Shown piece by piece: positions 1-7,807 of a stretch of 39,689 nt of DNA (within the stretch, counting starts at the first letter, position 1; each line of letters begins with the position of its first letter). The notes under the pieces are model-generated. The model did not search any database. It saw only the letters and a program-made list of their open reading frames with translations, and had not been told where the DNA came from. The stretch comes from Rhodococcus maanshanensis NBRC 100610 (GTDB taxonomy: Bacteria > Actinomycetota > Actinomycetes > Mycobacteriales > Mycobacteriaceae), in assembly GCF_001894865.1 (NCBI RefSeq), contig NZ_BCXA01000058.1:1-39689 (forward strand), in the 5' to 3' direction. The position numbers and the translations under genes were made by a program.

Positions 1-59
1 TTCGCGATGTCCTGAACGCAGACACGAGTGTCAGGACTCGTCAACCGCGCACAGGCGCG
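1..59 (+). repeat. Left terminal copy of an inverted repeat
   Basis: These 59 bases match the reverse complement of 39631-39689 at 56 positions; the first 30 are identical and the differences fall at 31, 32 and 53. The copy contains the core GACTCGTCAACC-G-CGCAC-A-GGCG at 35-57 and a small hairpin (ACGAGT at 24-29, ACTCGT at 36-41). It lies inside the 3' coding part of the AbiEi-like gene. It may be a dispersed repeat at which a contig ended, or a true element end. Confidence 0.9.
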
Positions 60-1076
60 ACACGTATTTTCGTCGCGCCTGATCCAGCCCTCACGGCGCA
101 GGACCTGCTCGACCTCCCCGGCCACCAGGCACGGCGTCGCCGCGACCTCCTCGTAGCCGAACACCAGCCGTGGCCGATCAGCGAGTTCGGCGGCGTTGTC
201 GCGGCGACGGTCCCGGAATGCCACCTCGCGCATGGCGTGCGACCGGCGTCCGTCGAGTCGCACGATCAGCGGGACACCGTGTTCGGTGTAGTCGCAGTCC
301 TCCCAGAGCGTCCGACCGTCGACCACCACCGGCCCCTGCCTGTGGGCCGTGGGAAGTCCGTGGGCCTGTTCCACATCGACCGCGAAGCGGTACTCGAGCA
401 TCGACTGGACGCCTTCGGCCAGCAGCCGGACGGCCGCCTCGAGTGCCTTCCGGTAGCGACGCGGGGTCCGCTCGTGCATCCGCCGCCGGATGTCGTCCAA
501 CCGGATACGAGCGTTGGTGACGGTGCCGATCAGGCTGACGTATGCCTCGTGCGCCGACGGCTGCGCAGTGGCGAGGTCGAGCGCGGTGTCCGCACGGGTC
601 GTGCGCGGCGGCAGCAGGTCGGCGGCGCCGATGTGGCGTTGCGCCCGCGACCGGTGCACCACCACCCCGGGGTGGAGGACACTCCCCCGCGCGGGCACCA
701 CGCGATCGCCGTGGAGCGCATGTCCGACCGCTGTCGCGGGTTGACCGATCGCGGAGACACCGTAAGGAACCGTGACGTGGACGGGACCGGCCTCGTCTGC
801 GGGGAGCATCCCCCATAGCTCCGCGGCCGTCCGGTGACTGAGGAGTGCGGCCCTGCCGCCATAGAGCATCGCGGCCTCGAGGACCGCCTCCCGGGTGAGC
901 AGGCCCGAAGTGATCGCGTAGACCCCGTGCAGCACTCGCTGCCAACGCCCGGTTTCGAGGCGCTGCCGCGTTCGCGACGGCGGGAATCCAATGGCGTGCA
1001 GTTGCGCCGCGGTGACCAATCCGTGCTGGCGGTCGACCAGGGCCTGGAGCGCTGTGGGCGAGAACGTTGCTGGCAT
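1..1076 (-). CDS. AbiEi-antitoxin-like / DUF559-like protein, runs off left edge
   Basis: The frame opens with ATG at 1076 and has no stop before base 1, so the 3' end is outside the window; about 358 residues are visible. The N-terminus (residues about 5-55, HGLVTAAQLHAIGF then WQRVLHGVYAI) matches the winged-helix domain of AbiEi-type type IV antitoxins. The C-terminal third (MLEYRFAVD...RLDGRR...RDRRRDNAAEL) resembles the restriction-endonuclease-like fold of DUF559-type proteins. Actinobacterial genomes carry many such stand-alone proteins, and their function is unsettled. No AbiEii-type toxin gene is next to it in the window. The last 20 or so codons (CRACARLTSPDTRVCVQDIA) are encoded by the terminal repeat, so the natural end of the protein may have been altered. 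Family call by eye; the role as an antitoxin is not shown. Confidence 0.72.
   Translation of the reverse strand, partial: MPATFSPTALQALVDRQHGLVTAAQLHAIGFPPSRTRQRLETGRWQRVLHGVYAITSGLLTREAVLEAAMLYGGRAALLSHRTAAELWGMLPADEAGPVHVTVPYGVSAIGQPATAVGHALHGDRVVPARGSVLHPGVVVHRSRAQRHIGAADLLPPRTTRADTALDLATAQPSAHEAYVSLIGTVTNARIRLDDIRRRMHERTPRRYRKALEAAVRLLAEGVQSMLEYRFAVDVEQAHGLPTAHRQGPVVVDGRTLWEDCDYTEHGVPLIVRLDGRRSHAMREVAFRDRRRDNAAELADRPRLVFGYEEVAATPCLVAGEVEQVLRREGWIRRDENTCRACARLTSPDTRVCVQDIA
53..80. repeat. Small hairpin next to the left terminal repeat
   Basis: AGGCGCGAC (53-61) pairs with GTCGCGCCT (72-80) around a 10-base AT-rich loop. Read on the minus strand it comes just before the terminal repeat at the 3' end of the AbiEi-like gene. 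It could be an old transcription terminator or part of the repeat family. Confidence 0.5.
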
Positions 1077-1140
1077 GCCGACGACACTGGCGTCGGGCAC
1101 CGACCGGATCGACGAAAGCCAGCCGGGTTATCCACAGGCG

Positions 1141-1199
1141 CTCCGCGCCTGTGCGTGGTTGACGAGTCCTGAGACTCGTCAACCACGCACAGGCGGCGG
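1141..1199. repeat. Long palindromic hairpin sharing the terminal-repeat core
   Basis: A perfect 23-base stem (1146-1168 against 1173-1195) closes on the four-base loop CTGA. With a one-base bulge the pairing continues into CTCCGC / GCGGAG. Each arm is a copy of the 23-base core also found at 35-57 and 39633-39655. It sits between the start of the AbiEi-like gene and the 3' end of ipdF, both on the minus strand, so it could end transcription of the ipdF-fadE30 unit. Its sharing with the window ends points to a dispersed palindromic repeat family. Confidence 0.85.
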
Positions 1200-1205
1200 A
1201 GCCGC

Positions 1206-2015
1206 CTAGGCGCGCTGGCTGGAGATGGAGACGATCTCGCCGGTGAGGTAGGTCGTGTAGTCGCTGGCGAGCATCGCGATGGTCGCGGCGATCTCCCACA
1301 CCTCAGCGGCGCGACCGAAGGCCTCACCCTCGGCCAGCTTGTCGAGCAGCTCCTCGCTGGTCACCTTCGCCAGGAACGCGTGGCGGGCGATGGACGGCGC
1401 GACGGCGTTGATGCGGACGCCGTACTCGGCGGCCTCGATCGCGCTGCAGCGGGTCAGCGCCATGACGCCGGCCTTGGCCGCGGCGTAGTGCGCCTGCGAG
1501 TGCTGCGCGCGCCAGCCGAGCACGGAGGCGTTGTTGACCAGGACGCCGTTGTGCTCGACCGACTTGAAGTACCGCAGCGCCGCGCGGGTGGCGCGGAAGG
1601 TGCTGGTGAGGGTGATGTCGAGGACGCGGTCCCACTGCTCGTCGGTCATGTCGACGACCGGCGTCTCGCCGCCGAGGCCCGCGTTGTTGACCAGGACGTC
1701 GATGCGGCCGAGCTTCTCGGCGGAGCCGGCGATCAGCGCGTCGACCTGCTCGGTGCTCGAGACGTCACAGACGAACGACTCGACCTGCTGGCCGCCGAAC
1801 TCGGCGGACAGCTTCTCCACGGTCTCGCCGAGGCGACGCTCATGGAAGTCCGAGACCAGCACGTCCGCGCCCTCGAGCAGCGCCCGGCGCGCGGTGGCGA
1901 AGCCGATCCCGGTGCCTGCGGCCGCGGTCACGACGACCTTCTTGCCCTTGAGCAGGTTGTGGCCCTCGATCTCGGCGGGGGCGACTGCCAGGGGGGACTT
2001 GAGGGAAGTGGTCAC
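1206..2015 (-). CDS. ipdF: IpdF, short-chain dehydrogenase of the steroid C/D-ring pathway
   Basis: 269-residue SDR starting at GTG 2015, overlapping the fadE30 stop by GTGA. The nucleotide-binding motif TAAAGTGIG is at 30-38, NNAG at 110-113, and the catalytic triad is Ser164, Tyr177 and Lys181 (YAAAK). The stretch VLGWRAQHSQAHYAAAKAG and the N-terminal APAEIEGHNLL are characteristic of M. tuberculosis Rv3559c and Rhodococcus IpdF. In the family, IpdF interconverts hydroxy and oxo groups on the 5-OH indane-carboxyl-CoA derived from HIP, the methylhexahydroindanedione propionate left after ring A/B removal. It is co-transcribed with fadE30 and so should answer to the KstR2-type operator upstream of that gene. 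The exact redox direction is known only from the family. Confidence 0.93.
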   Translation of the reverse strand: MTTSLKSPLAVAPAEIEGHNLLKGKKVVVTAAAGTGIGFATARRALLEGADVLVSDFHERRLGETVEKLSAEFGGQQVESFVCDVSSTEQVDALIAGSAEKLGRIDVLVNNAGLGGETPVVDMTDEQWDRVLDITLTSTFRATRAALRYFKSVEHNGVLVNNASVLGWRAQHSQAHYAAAKAGVMALTRCSAIEAAEYGVRINAVAPSIARHAFLAKVTSEELLDKLAEGEAFGRAAEVWEIAATIAMLASDYTTYLTGEIVSISSQRA

Positions 2016-3217
2016 GGTCGAGCCTCTCGGGGAAGTCCGAGCACCCGCTCGGCGATGATGTTTCGTTGGATTTCGTTCGAGCCGCCGTAGATGGTGTCGG
2101 CCCGGCTGAACAGGAACAGCCGCTGCTGGTCGCTCAGGTCGGCGTCCGCGCCGAACGGTCCGTCGCCCGCCCGCAGCGAGTCCGCGCCTGCGACCTCCAT
2201 CGCGAGCTCACCGAGACCGCGGTGCCAGTTGGCCCACAACAGCTTGGCCACCGAGGCCTCGCCGCCCTGGGCGCTGGCGTCGACCGCGGACAGGGTGCGC
2301 ATGGCGTGCGCGCGCATCACCTGCAGACCCATCCAGGCACGGGTGAGCTTGTCCTTGATGACGGGATCGGACGCCGCGCCGTTGCGCTCGGCGAGCTCGA
2401 CGATCTCCGACAGTTCCTTGGCGAAGCCGACCTGCTGGCCGAGCGTGGAGATGCCGCGCTCGAAGGTGAGGGTGCCCATCGCCACGCCCCAGCCCTGACC
2501 GACCTCGCCGACCACCAGGTCCGCGTCGGTACGGGCGTCGTCGAAGAACACCTCGTTGAACTCGGAGGTGCCGGTGAGCTGCAGGATCGGGCGGACCTCG
2601 ATGCCCGGCTGGTCCATCGGCACCAGCAGGTAGGACAGGCCCTTGTGCCGCTGCGAGCCGGGCTCGGTCCGCGCGACCACGAAGCACCACTGCGCGACGT
2701 GTGCGAGCGAGGTCCACACCTTCTGGCCGTTGATCCGCCACTGGTCGCCGTCGAGGCGCGCCGAGGTGGAGACCGCCGCGAGGTCGGAGCCCGCGCCCGG
2801 CTCGGAGTAGCCCTGGCACCACAGCTCGGAGACCGTGTTGATGCCGGGCAGGAAGCGCCGCTTCTGCTCCTCGGTGCCGAACGCGATCAGCGTCGGCCCG
2901 AGCAGCTCCTCGCCGAGGTGACTCACCCGCGCGGGTGCGCCCGAGCGGGCGTACTCCTCATGGAAGATCACCTGCTGGCTGAGCGTCGCGCCCTTGCCGC
3001 CGTACTCGGTCGGCCAGCCCAGGCAGGTCCACCCGGCGGCCGCCAGATGGCGATCCCACGCGAGCCGCTCCTCGAAGGCCTCGTGCTCACGTCCGGGCCC
3101 GCCGAGCCCTCGCAGACCGGCGAACTCACCGGTGAGATTGTCGGCCAACCACTCCCGAACGGTCGCGGCGAACTGCTCGTCGTCTTTGGCTGTCCCCAGC
3201 CCCTGGCTTACATCCAC
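2012..3217 (-). CDS. fadE30: FadE30 acyl-CoA dehydrogenase
   Basis: 401 residues from GTG 3217. The sequence VREWLADNLTGEF, GLGGPGREHEAFEER and YGGSNEIQRNIIAERVLGLPR is close to M. tuberculosis FadE30 (Rv3560c). Acyl-CoA dehydrogenase landmarks are WCQGYSEPGAGSDLA (138-152), the flavin-side loop WRINGQKVWTS, and Glu253 in TFERG, at the helix-G position used as catalytic base in isovaleryl- and long-chain type enzymes. The usual medium-chain position is Gly (YGGS) instead. In the family it dehydrogenates the CoA ester of the C/D-ring fragment. Upstream frames stay open deep into the antisense of fadD3, but protein similarity begins only near this GTG. A TATCCT element lies 6 bases upstream of it, suggesting a leaderless transcript. 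Confidence 0.94.
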   Translation of the reverse strand: MDVSQGLGTAKDDEQFAATVREWLADNLTGEFAGLRGLGGPGREHEAFEERLAWDRHLAAAGWTCLGWPTEYGGKGATLSQQVIFHEEYARSGAPARVSHLGEELLGPTLIAFGTEEQKRRFLPGINTVSELWCQGYSEPGAGSDLAAVSTSARLDGDQWRINGQKVWTSLAHVAQWCFVVARTEPGSQRHKGLSYLLVPMDQPGIEVRPILQLTGTSEFNEVFFDDARTDADLVVGEVGQGWGVAMGTLTFERGISTLGQQVGFAKELSEIVELAERNGAASDPVIKDKLTRAWMGLQVMRAHAMRTLSAVDASAQGGEASVAKLLWANWHRGLGELAMEVAGADSLRAGDGPFGADADLSDQQRLFLFSRADTIYGGSNEIQRNIIAERVLGLPREARP

Positions 3218-3220
3218 CCC

Positions 3221-3236
3221 GGTAGGATAACCTACC
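3221..3236. promoter_or_regulatory. Inverted repeat and -10-like elements between fadE30 and fadD3
   Basis: GGTAGG (3221-3226), ATAA, CCTACC (3231-3236) is a perfect palindrome. Read on the minus strand it contains TATCCT (3229-3224), a TANNNT -10 element six bases from the fadE30 GTG. Read on the plus strand it contains TAGGAT (3223-3228), a possible -10 element for fadD3. It overlaps the left edge of the KstR2-type box. It may be part of the promoters or a second operator. Confidence 0.55.
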
Positions 3237-3247
3237 AAGCACTTGCT
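3234..3247. promoter_or_regulatory. KstR2-type operator
   Basis: ACCAAGCACTTGCT fits the published KstR2 pattern AnCAAGnnCTTGnT at every fixed position. It lies in the 45-base gap between the divergent fadE30 and fadD3 starts, the place where a KstR2 box is expected in relatives. Derepression would need the HIP-CoA made by FadD3. Confidence 0.88.
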
Positions 3248-3262
3248 TTGTAGAGGAGTCCA

Positions 3263-4816
3263 GTGACCAGTGATGTGAATACCACCCCCGCGGCCCTCGC
3301 GAGGGCGGCTCGCGAGTTCGGTGACGCCGAGGCCATCGCCGACGGTGACACCCACCTCAGCTACTCCGACCTCCTCGACCGCGTGCGCACGGTGGCGCGG
3401 GCGTTGATCGCGCGCGGGATCGAGCCCGGCGACCGCATCGCGCTCTGGGCCCCGAACACCTACCATTGGGTCATCGCCGCCCTCGCCACGCACTACGCCG
3501 GCGCCGTGCTGGTCCCGATCAACACCCGCTACACCGGCTCCGAGGCGCTGGACCTGGTGGTCCGGACCAAGGCGAGGGCCCTGTTCGTCGTCGGTCCGTT
3601 CCTCAAGGCCGACCGCTGGGCCGACCTGTCCCGCGCCGCAGCGCCTGGCGACCTCGACGCGCTCGACACCGTCATCCGGATCCCCTTCGACGAGGCGGCG
3701 CCGACCGAGGGCGTCATCGAGTGGCAGCAGCTGGACGACATCGCGGCACCGGTGCCCGTCGAGCAGGCGGACGCCCGCGCCAAGGCCGTCGATCCGGACG
3801 ACATCGCCGACATCCTGTTCACCTCCGGTACCACCGGCAAGAGCAAGGGCGTGCTGAGCGCGCACCGGCAGACGGTCGGCATCGCGGAGGCGTGGGCAAC
3901 CTGCGCCGAGGTCACCAGCGCCGACAGCGAGCTGCTCATCAACCCCTTCTTCCACACCTTCGGCTACAAGGCCGGGATCATGGTGTGTGTCGTGCGCGGC
4001 GCCACGATCGTCCCGATGGCGGTGTTCGACGTGCCCAAGGTCGCCGCGAAGATCGCGGAGGCCAGGGTCAGCGTCCTGCCGGGCGCCCCGACCATCCACC
4101 AGTCGATCCTCGACCTGCCCACCCGCGACGACTACGACCTGTCGAGCCTGCGGATCGCCATCACCGGTGCCGCCGCGGTCCCGGTCCGCCTGGTCGAACG
4201 GATGCAGTCCGAGCTGGGCTTCGACGCCGTGCTCACCGCCTACGGACAGACCGAGGCCGTCGTGGTGACCATGTGCCGCACCGACGACGACCCGGTCACC
4301 GTCTCGACCACCTCCGGGCGCGCCATCCCCGGCATGGAGGTCCGGATCGGCGACCACGGCGAGATCCTCGTCCGCGGCGAGAACGTCATGCTGGGGTACC
4401 TCGATGACCCCGAGGCCACCGCGGCGACGATCGACAAGGACGGCTGGCTGCACACCGGCGACGTCGGCGTCATGGACGAGCGCGGCTACATCGACATCAC
4501 CGACCGGCTCAAGGACATGTACATCTCGGGTGGCTTCAACGTCTATCCCGCCGAGATCGAGAACACCCTCGCCCGGATCGACGCGCTCGCCGAGTCGGCC
4601 GTCATCGGGGTGCCCGACGAGCGGATGGGCGAGGTCGGCCGCGCCTATGTCGTCGCCAAGCCCGGCCGCACCATCACGGCCGAGGAGGTGCTCGCGTTCT
4701 GCAAGGAGCACCTGGCCAACTTCAAGATCCCGCGCTCGGTCGTCGTCGTCGGATCGCTGCCCCGCAACCCGTCCGGCAAGGTCCTCAAGAACGATCTCCG
4801 GGAGGGCAAGTCATGA
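3263..4816 (+). CDS. fadD3: FadD3, HIP-CoA ligase
   Basis: 517-residue ANL-superfamily acyl-CoA synthetase from GTG 3263, with GAGGAG at 3253-3258 as ribosome binding site. The phosphate-binding loop TSGTTGKSKG is at 187-196, the YGQTE motif follows, and the hinge motif GYIDITDRLKDMYISGGFNVYP lies near 408-430. The adenylation-step lysine is Lys506 in NPSGKVLK. In the family FadD3 (Rv3561) forms the CoA ester of HIP (3a-alpha-H-4-alpha(3'-propanoate)-7a-beta-methylhexahydro-1,5-indanedione). That commits the C/D-ring fragment to degradation and generates the KstR2 effector. It leads a tightly overlapping operon with echA, fadE31, fadE32 and fadE33 and is divergent from fadE30 across the KstR2-type box. 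Confidence 0.94.
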   Translation: MTSDVNTTPAALARAAREFGDAEAIADGDTHLSYSDLLDRVRTVARALIARGIEPGDRIALWAPNTYHWVIAALATHYAGAVLVPINTRYTGSEALDLVVRTKARALFVVGPFLKADRWADLSRAAAPGDLDALDTVIRIPFDEAAPTEGVIEWQQLDDIAAPVPVEQADARAKAVDPDDIADILFTSGTTGKSKGVLSAHRQTVGIAEAWATCAEVTSADSELLINPFFHTFGYKAGIMVCVVRGATIVPMAVFDVPKVAAKIAEARVSVLPGAPTIHQSILDLPTRDDYDLSSLRIAITGAAAVPVRLVERMQSELGFDAVLTAYGQTEAVVVTMCRTDDDPVTVSTTSGRAIPGMEVRIGDHGEILVRGENVMLGYLDDPEATAATIDKDGWLHTGDVGVMDERGYIDITDRLKDMYISGGFNVYPAEIENTLARIDALAESAVIGVPDERMGEVGRAYVVAKPGRTITAEEVLAFCKEHLANFKIPRSVVVVGSLPRNPSGKVLKNDLREGKS

Positions 4817-5691
4817 GTGTGCCCGACGAGGGTGACGTCGTCACCTACGAGGTGCGCGGACGGGTCGCGATCGTGACCATGAACCGCCCGGGCTACCGCA
4901 ACGCCCAGAACTCGGTGATGACCTACGCCCTCGACGCCGCCTTCCTGCGGGCCGTCGAGGACCCGGAGGTGGGCGCGATCGTGCTGGCGGGCAACGGGGA
5001 CCACTTCAGCGCCGGCCACGACATCGGCACCCCCGGCCGCGACCATCACGTGTCCTACGAGAACAAGGCCGTCATGTGGTGGGACCACGTGGACAAGCCC
5101 GGCGGTGACCAGCGGTACGCCCGCGAGATGGAGGTCTATCTCGGGATGTGCCGTCGGTGGCGCGAGCTGCCGAAGCCGACCATCGCGATGGTCCAGGGCG
5201 CCTGCATCGCCGGCGGGCTGATGCTGTCCTGGGTCTGCGACCTGATCGTCGCCTCCGACGACGCCTTCTTCGCCGATCCCGTTGTCCGGATGGGCATTCC
5301 CGGCGTCGAGTACTTCGCGCACCCGTGGGTGCTCGGCACTCGCGGCGCCAAGGAGATCCTGTACACCGGCGACCGCTTCTCAGCCCAGCGGGCGTACGAG
5401 TGGGGCATGGTCAGCCGGGTGGTCCCCCGCGCCGACCTCGAGACGACCGCGATGGAGATGGCGGACAAGATCGCCGCGATGCCGCAGTTCGGGCTGGCCC
5501 TGACCAAGAGGGCCGTCAACCAGTGCGAGGACCTGATGGGAATCCGCGCGGGCATGGATTCCGTGTTCGGGCTGCATCATTTCGCGCACGCACACAATGC
5601 CGAGGTCGGCTTGGGGCCCCTCGGCGGCATGGACGCCACAGCAATGAAGCGCGGCGCAGCCGCGGCAATGAAGAAGGCTGGAGAACAATAG
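4813..5691 (+). CDS. Crotonase-family protein lacking both canonical catalytic glutamates
   Basis: 292 residues, starting ATG 4813 with a four-base overlap with fadD3. Crotonase folds are seen: the oxyanion-hole segments FSAGHDIG (65-72) and QGACIAGGLM (128-137), and the GDRFSAQRAYEWGMV helix after 185. Aligned by eye to enoyl-CoA hydratase, the position of Glu144 is Met137 (CIAGGLMLSWVCD) and the position of Glu164 is Val157 (FADPVVRMG). It is therefore unlikely to be an ordinary hydratase. The operon position (fadD3-echA-fadE31) ties it to C/D-ring degradation. Isomerase, retro-aldol or hydrolase chemistry, as known for other crotonases, are alternatives. It is longer than EchA20 (about 247 residues) and is not obviously that enzyme. 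Confidence 0.8.
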   Translation: MSVPDEGDVVTYEVRGRVAIVTMNRPGYRNAQNSVMTYALDAAFLRAVEDPEVGAIVLAGNGDHFSAGHDIGTPGRDHHVSYENKAVMWWDHVDKPGGDQRYAREMEVYLGMCRRWRELPKPTIAMVQGACIAGGLMLSWVCDLIVASDDAFFADPVVRMGIPGVEYFAHPWVLGTRGAKEILYTGDRFSAQRAYEWGMVSRVVPRADLETTAMEMADKIAAMPQFGLALTKRAVNQCEDLMGIRAGMDSVFGLHHFAHAHNAEVGLGPLGGMDATAMKRGAAAAMKKAGEQ

Positions 5692-6854
5692 TGGATCTCG
5701 AATTCGACGACGCCACAGTCGCATTCCGCGACGAAGTGCGCGCGTTCCTCAAGGCAAACGTCCCCGCCGAGCCGCTGCCGCACATGGACACGGCGGAGGG
5801 CTTCGAGGCACATCGGCAGTGGGAGCGCACCCTCGCGGACGCGCGCCTGTCGGTAGTGTCCTGGCCCGCCGAGTACGGCGGACGCGACGCCACCCTCGAG
5901 CAGTGGGTCATCTTCGAGGAGGAGTACTACCGCTCCGGCGCACCCGGACGGGTCAGCCAGAACGGCATCTTCCTGTTGGCACCCACGCTCTTCGAGCATG
6001 CCAAGCCCGAGCAGCTGGCCCGGATCATGCCGCGCATGGCCCGCGCCGACGACATCTGGGCCCAGGCCTGGTCCGAGCCCGAGTCCGGCTCCGACCTGGC
6101 CAGCCTGCGCGCCACCGCCACCAAGGTCGACGGCGGCTGGCTGCTCAACGGCCAGAAGACCTGGAGCTCCCGCGCCGCCTTCGCGGACTGGGGATTCGGC
6201 CTGTTCCGCTCCGACCCGGAGGCCCAGCGCCACAAGGGCATCACCTACTACATGTTCGACCTGCGGTCGAAGGGCGTCACCGTGCGCCCGATCGACCAGC
6301 TCGACGGCCTGCCCGGCTTCGCCGAGGTGTTCCTCGAGGACGTCTTCGTGCCCGACGACCCGGCCAACCCGGCGGAGTCCGGCGTGATCGGCGCCGTCAA
6401 CGAGGGCTGGCGGGTCGCGATGAGCACCGCGAGCAACGAGCGCGGCCTGTCGCTGCGCTCCCCCGGCCGCTTCCTCGCCGCCACCGACCGGCTCCTGCAG
6501 CTGTGGAAGGCGAACGGCGACCAGTCGGACACCGCGCTGCGCGACCGGGTCGTCGACGCGTGGATCGGCTCGCGCGCCTACGAACTGAGCACGTGGGGCA
6601 CCGTCACCCGGCTCGCCGACGGCGGCCAGCTCGGCGCCGAGTCCTCCATCAACAAGGTGTTCTGGTCCGAGTGGGACGTGGCCACCCACGAGACCGCGCT
6701 CGACCTGCTCGGCCCCGAGTCCGAGCTCGCCGACACCGCGTGGATGGACGGCTACCTGTTCTCCCTCTCCGGTCCGATCTACGCCGGCACCAACGAGATC
6801 CAGAAGAATGTCATCGCCGAGCGGCTGCTCGGCCTACCTAAGGCGGACCGATGA
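5691..6854 (+). CDS. fadE31: FadE31 acyl-CoA dehydrogenase (catalytic subunit)
   Basis: 387 residues from GTG 5691, sharing one base with the stop of the crotonase gene (TAGTG). Landmarks are WAQAWSEPESGSDLASLRA (123-141), LLNGQKTWSSRA, and the C-terminal YAGTNEIQKNVIAERLLGLP. Glu250 in SNERG occupies the helix-G catalytic-base position. It matches the M. tuberculosis FadE31 (Rv3562) type. In that organism FadE31 pairs with FadE32 and FadE33 as alpha2beta2 enzymes; the two partner genes follow immediately here. The substrate is a CoA ester from the opened C/D rings. Confidence 0.92.
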   Translation: MDLEFDDATVAFRDEVRAFLKANVPAEPLPHMDTAEGFEAHRQWERTLADARLSVVSWPAEYGGRDATLEQWVIFEEEYYRSGAPGRVSQNGIFLLAPTLFEHAKPEQLARIMPRMARADDIWAQAWSEPESGSDLASLRATATKVDGGWLLNGQKTWSSRAAFADWGFGLFRSDPEAQRHKGITYYMFDLRSKGVTVRPIDQLDGLPGFAEVFLEDVFVPDDPANPAESGVIGAVNEGWRVAMSTASNERGLSLRSPGRFLAATDRLLQLWKANGDQSDTALRDRVVDAWIGSRAYELSTWGTVTRLADGGQLGAESSINKVFWSEWDVATHETALDLLGPESELADTAWMDGYLFSLSGPIYAGTNEIQKNVIAERLLGLPKADR

Positions 6855-7807
6855 GATTCGCACTCGACTCCTCGCACACCGACTTCGCGGACAGCATCGA
6901 CTCGCTGCTCGCCAAGTCCGACCTGCCCGCCGTGATCCGGTCCTGGAACGCGGGCGACACCGCACCCGGCCTCAAGGTCTGGCAGCGCCTGGCGGAGACC
7001 GGCGTCAACGGCCTCATCATCGACGAGGCACATGACGGCCTCGGCGCCGACGCCATCGACCTGGTCGTGGCGGTCGAGCAGCTCGGCCGCCACGCGGTGC
7101 CCGGCCCGGTCGCCGAGACCATCGCCGTCGCACCGGTGCTGCTCGCAGGCGCGGCTCCGGACCGGCTGTCCGCGCTCGCCGAGGGCGCACTGGCCACCGT
7201 CGCGGCCCCGCCGCGGGTGCCCTTCGCCGTCGACGCGAACGCCGTCGAGCTGACCCTGCTCGTGCAGGACGGCTCGGTGTCCACCGCCACCGTCGGCGAG
7301 CAGCACGGCTCCGTCGACCAGGCCAGGAAGCTGTTCTCCGTCACCGCCGCCGAGACCCTCGGCGACGCGGACACCGAGCGCGCCTTCGACATGGGCGCGC
7401 TCGCCACCGCCGCCCAGCTGCTCGGTCTCGGCCGCACCATGCTCGAGATCAGCACCGAATACGCCAAGCAGCGCAAGCAGTTCGGCAAGGCCATCGGCAG
7501 CCAGCAGTCGATCAAGCACCACCTGGCGAACGTCGCGATCGGCCTGGAGATGGCGCGCCCGCTGCTGCACGGCGCCGCGCTGTCGGTCCGGGACGGCTCG
7601 GCCGACGCCCGGCGCGACATCTCCGCGGCCAAGGTCGCGTGTGGCGACGCCGCGTATCGCGCATCGCGGATCGCACTGCAGGTGCACGGCGCCATCGGGT
7701 ACACCCAGGAACACGACCTGTCCCTGTGGCTGACCAAGACCCGGGCACTGCTGACCGCGTGGGGCACCCCGTCGGTGCACCGCGCCCGAGTGATGGAGGC
7801 GCTGTGA
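6851..7807 (+). CDS. fadE32: FadE32 acyl-CoA dehydrogenase (partner subunit)
   Basis: 318 residues from ATG 6851, overlapping fadE31 by four bases. The C-terminal domain retains YAKQRKQFGKAIGSQQSIKHHLA and LQVHGAIGYTQEHDLSLWLTK, typical of acyl-CoA dehydrogenases. The protein is short for the superfamily (usually 370-400). The helix-G region (FDMGALATAAQLLGLG) has no glutamate where FadE31 has Glu250, so it is best read as the non-catalytic half of a heterotetramer, as for Rv3563. In the family it acts with FadE31 late in C/D-ring breakdown. Confidence 0.9.
   Translation: MRFALDSSHTDFADSIDSLLAKSDLPAVIRSWNAGDTAPGLKVWQRLAETGVNGLIIDEAHDGLGADAIDLVVAVEQLGRHAVPGPVAETIAVAPVLLAGAAPDRLSALAEGALATVAAPPRVPFAVDANAVELTLLVQDGSVSTATVGEQHGSVDQARKLFSVTAAETLGDADTERAFDMGALATAAQLLGLGRTMLEISTEYAKQRKQFGKAIGSQQSIKHHLANVAIGLEMARPLLHGAALSVRDGSADARRDISAAKVACGDAAYRASRIALQVHGAIGYTQEHDLSLWLTKTRALLTAWGTPSVHRARVMEAL

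Noticed and set aside
1128-1136. TTATCCACA, a perfect DnaA box
   Set aside because: It is single, with no other boxes, AT-rich region or dnaA/dnaN neighbours, so it is not evidence of an origin.
178-1327. Several overlapping frames at the left end
   Set aside because: They are shadows of the minus-strand AbiEi-like gene, which lacks a stop inside the window but has the recognisable domains.
2012-4711. Very long minus-strand frame covering fadE30 and the antisense of fadD3
   Set aside because: Only the part from 3217 downward looks like an acyl-CoA dehydrogenase; the upstream part is the low-complexity antisense of fadD3.
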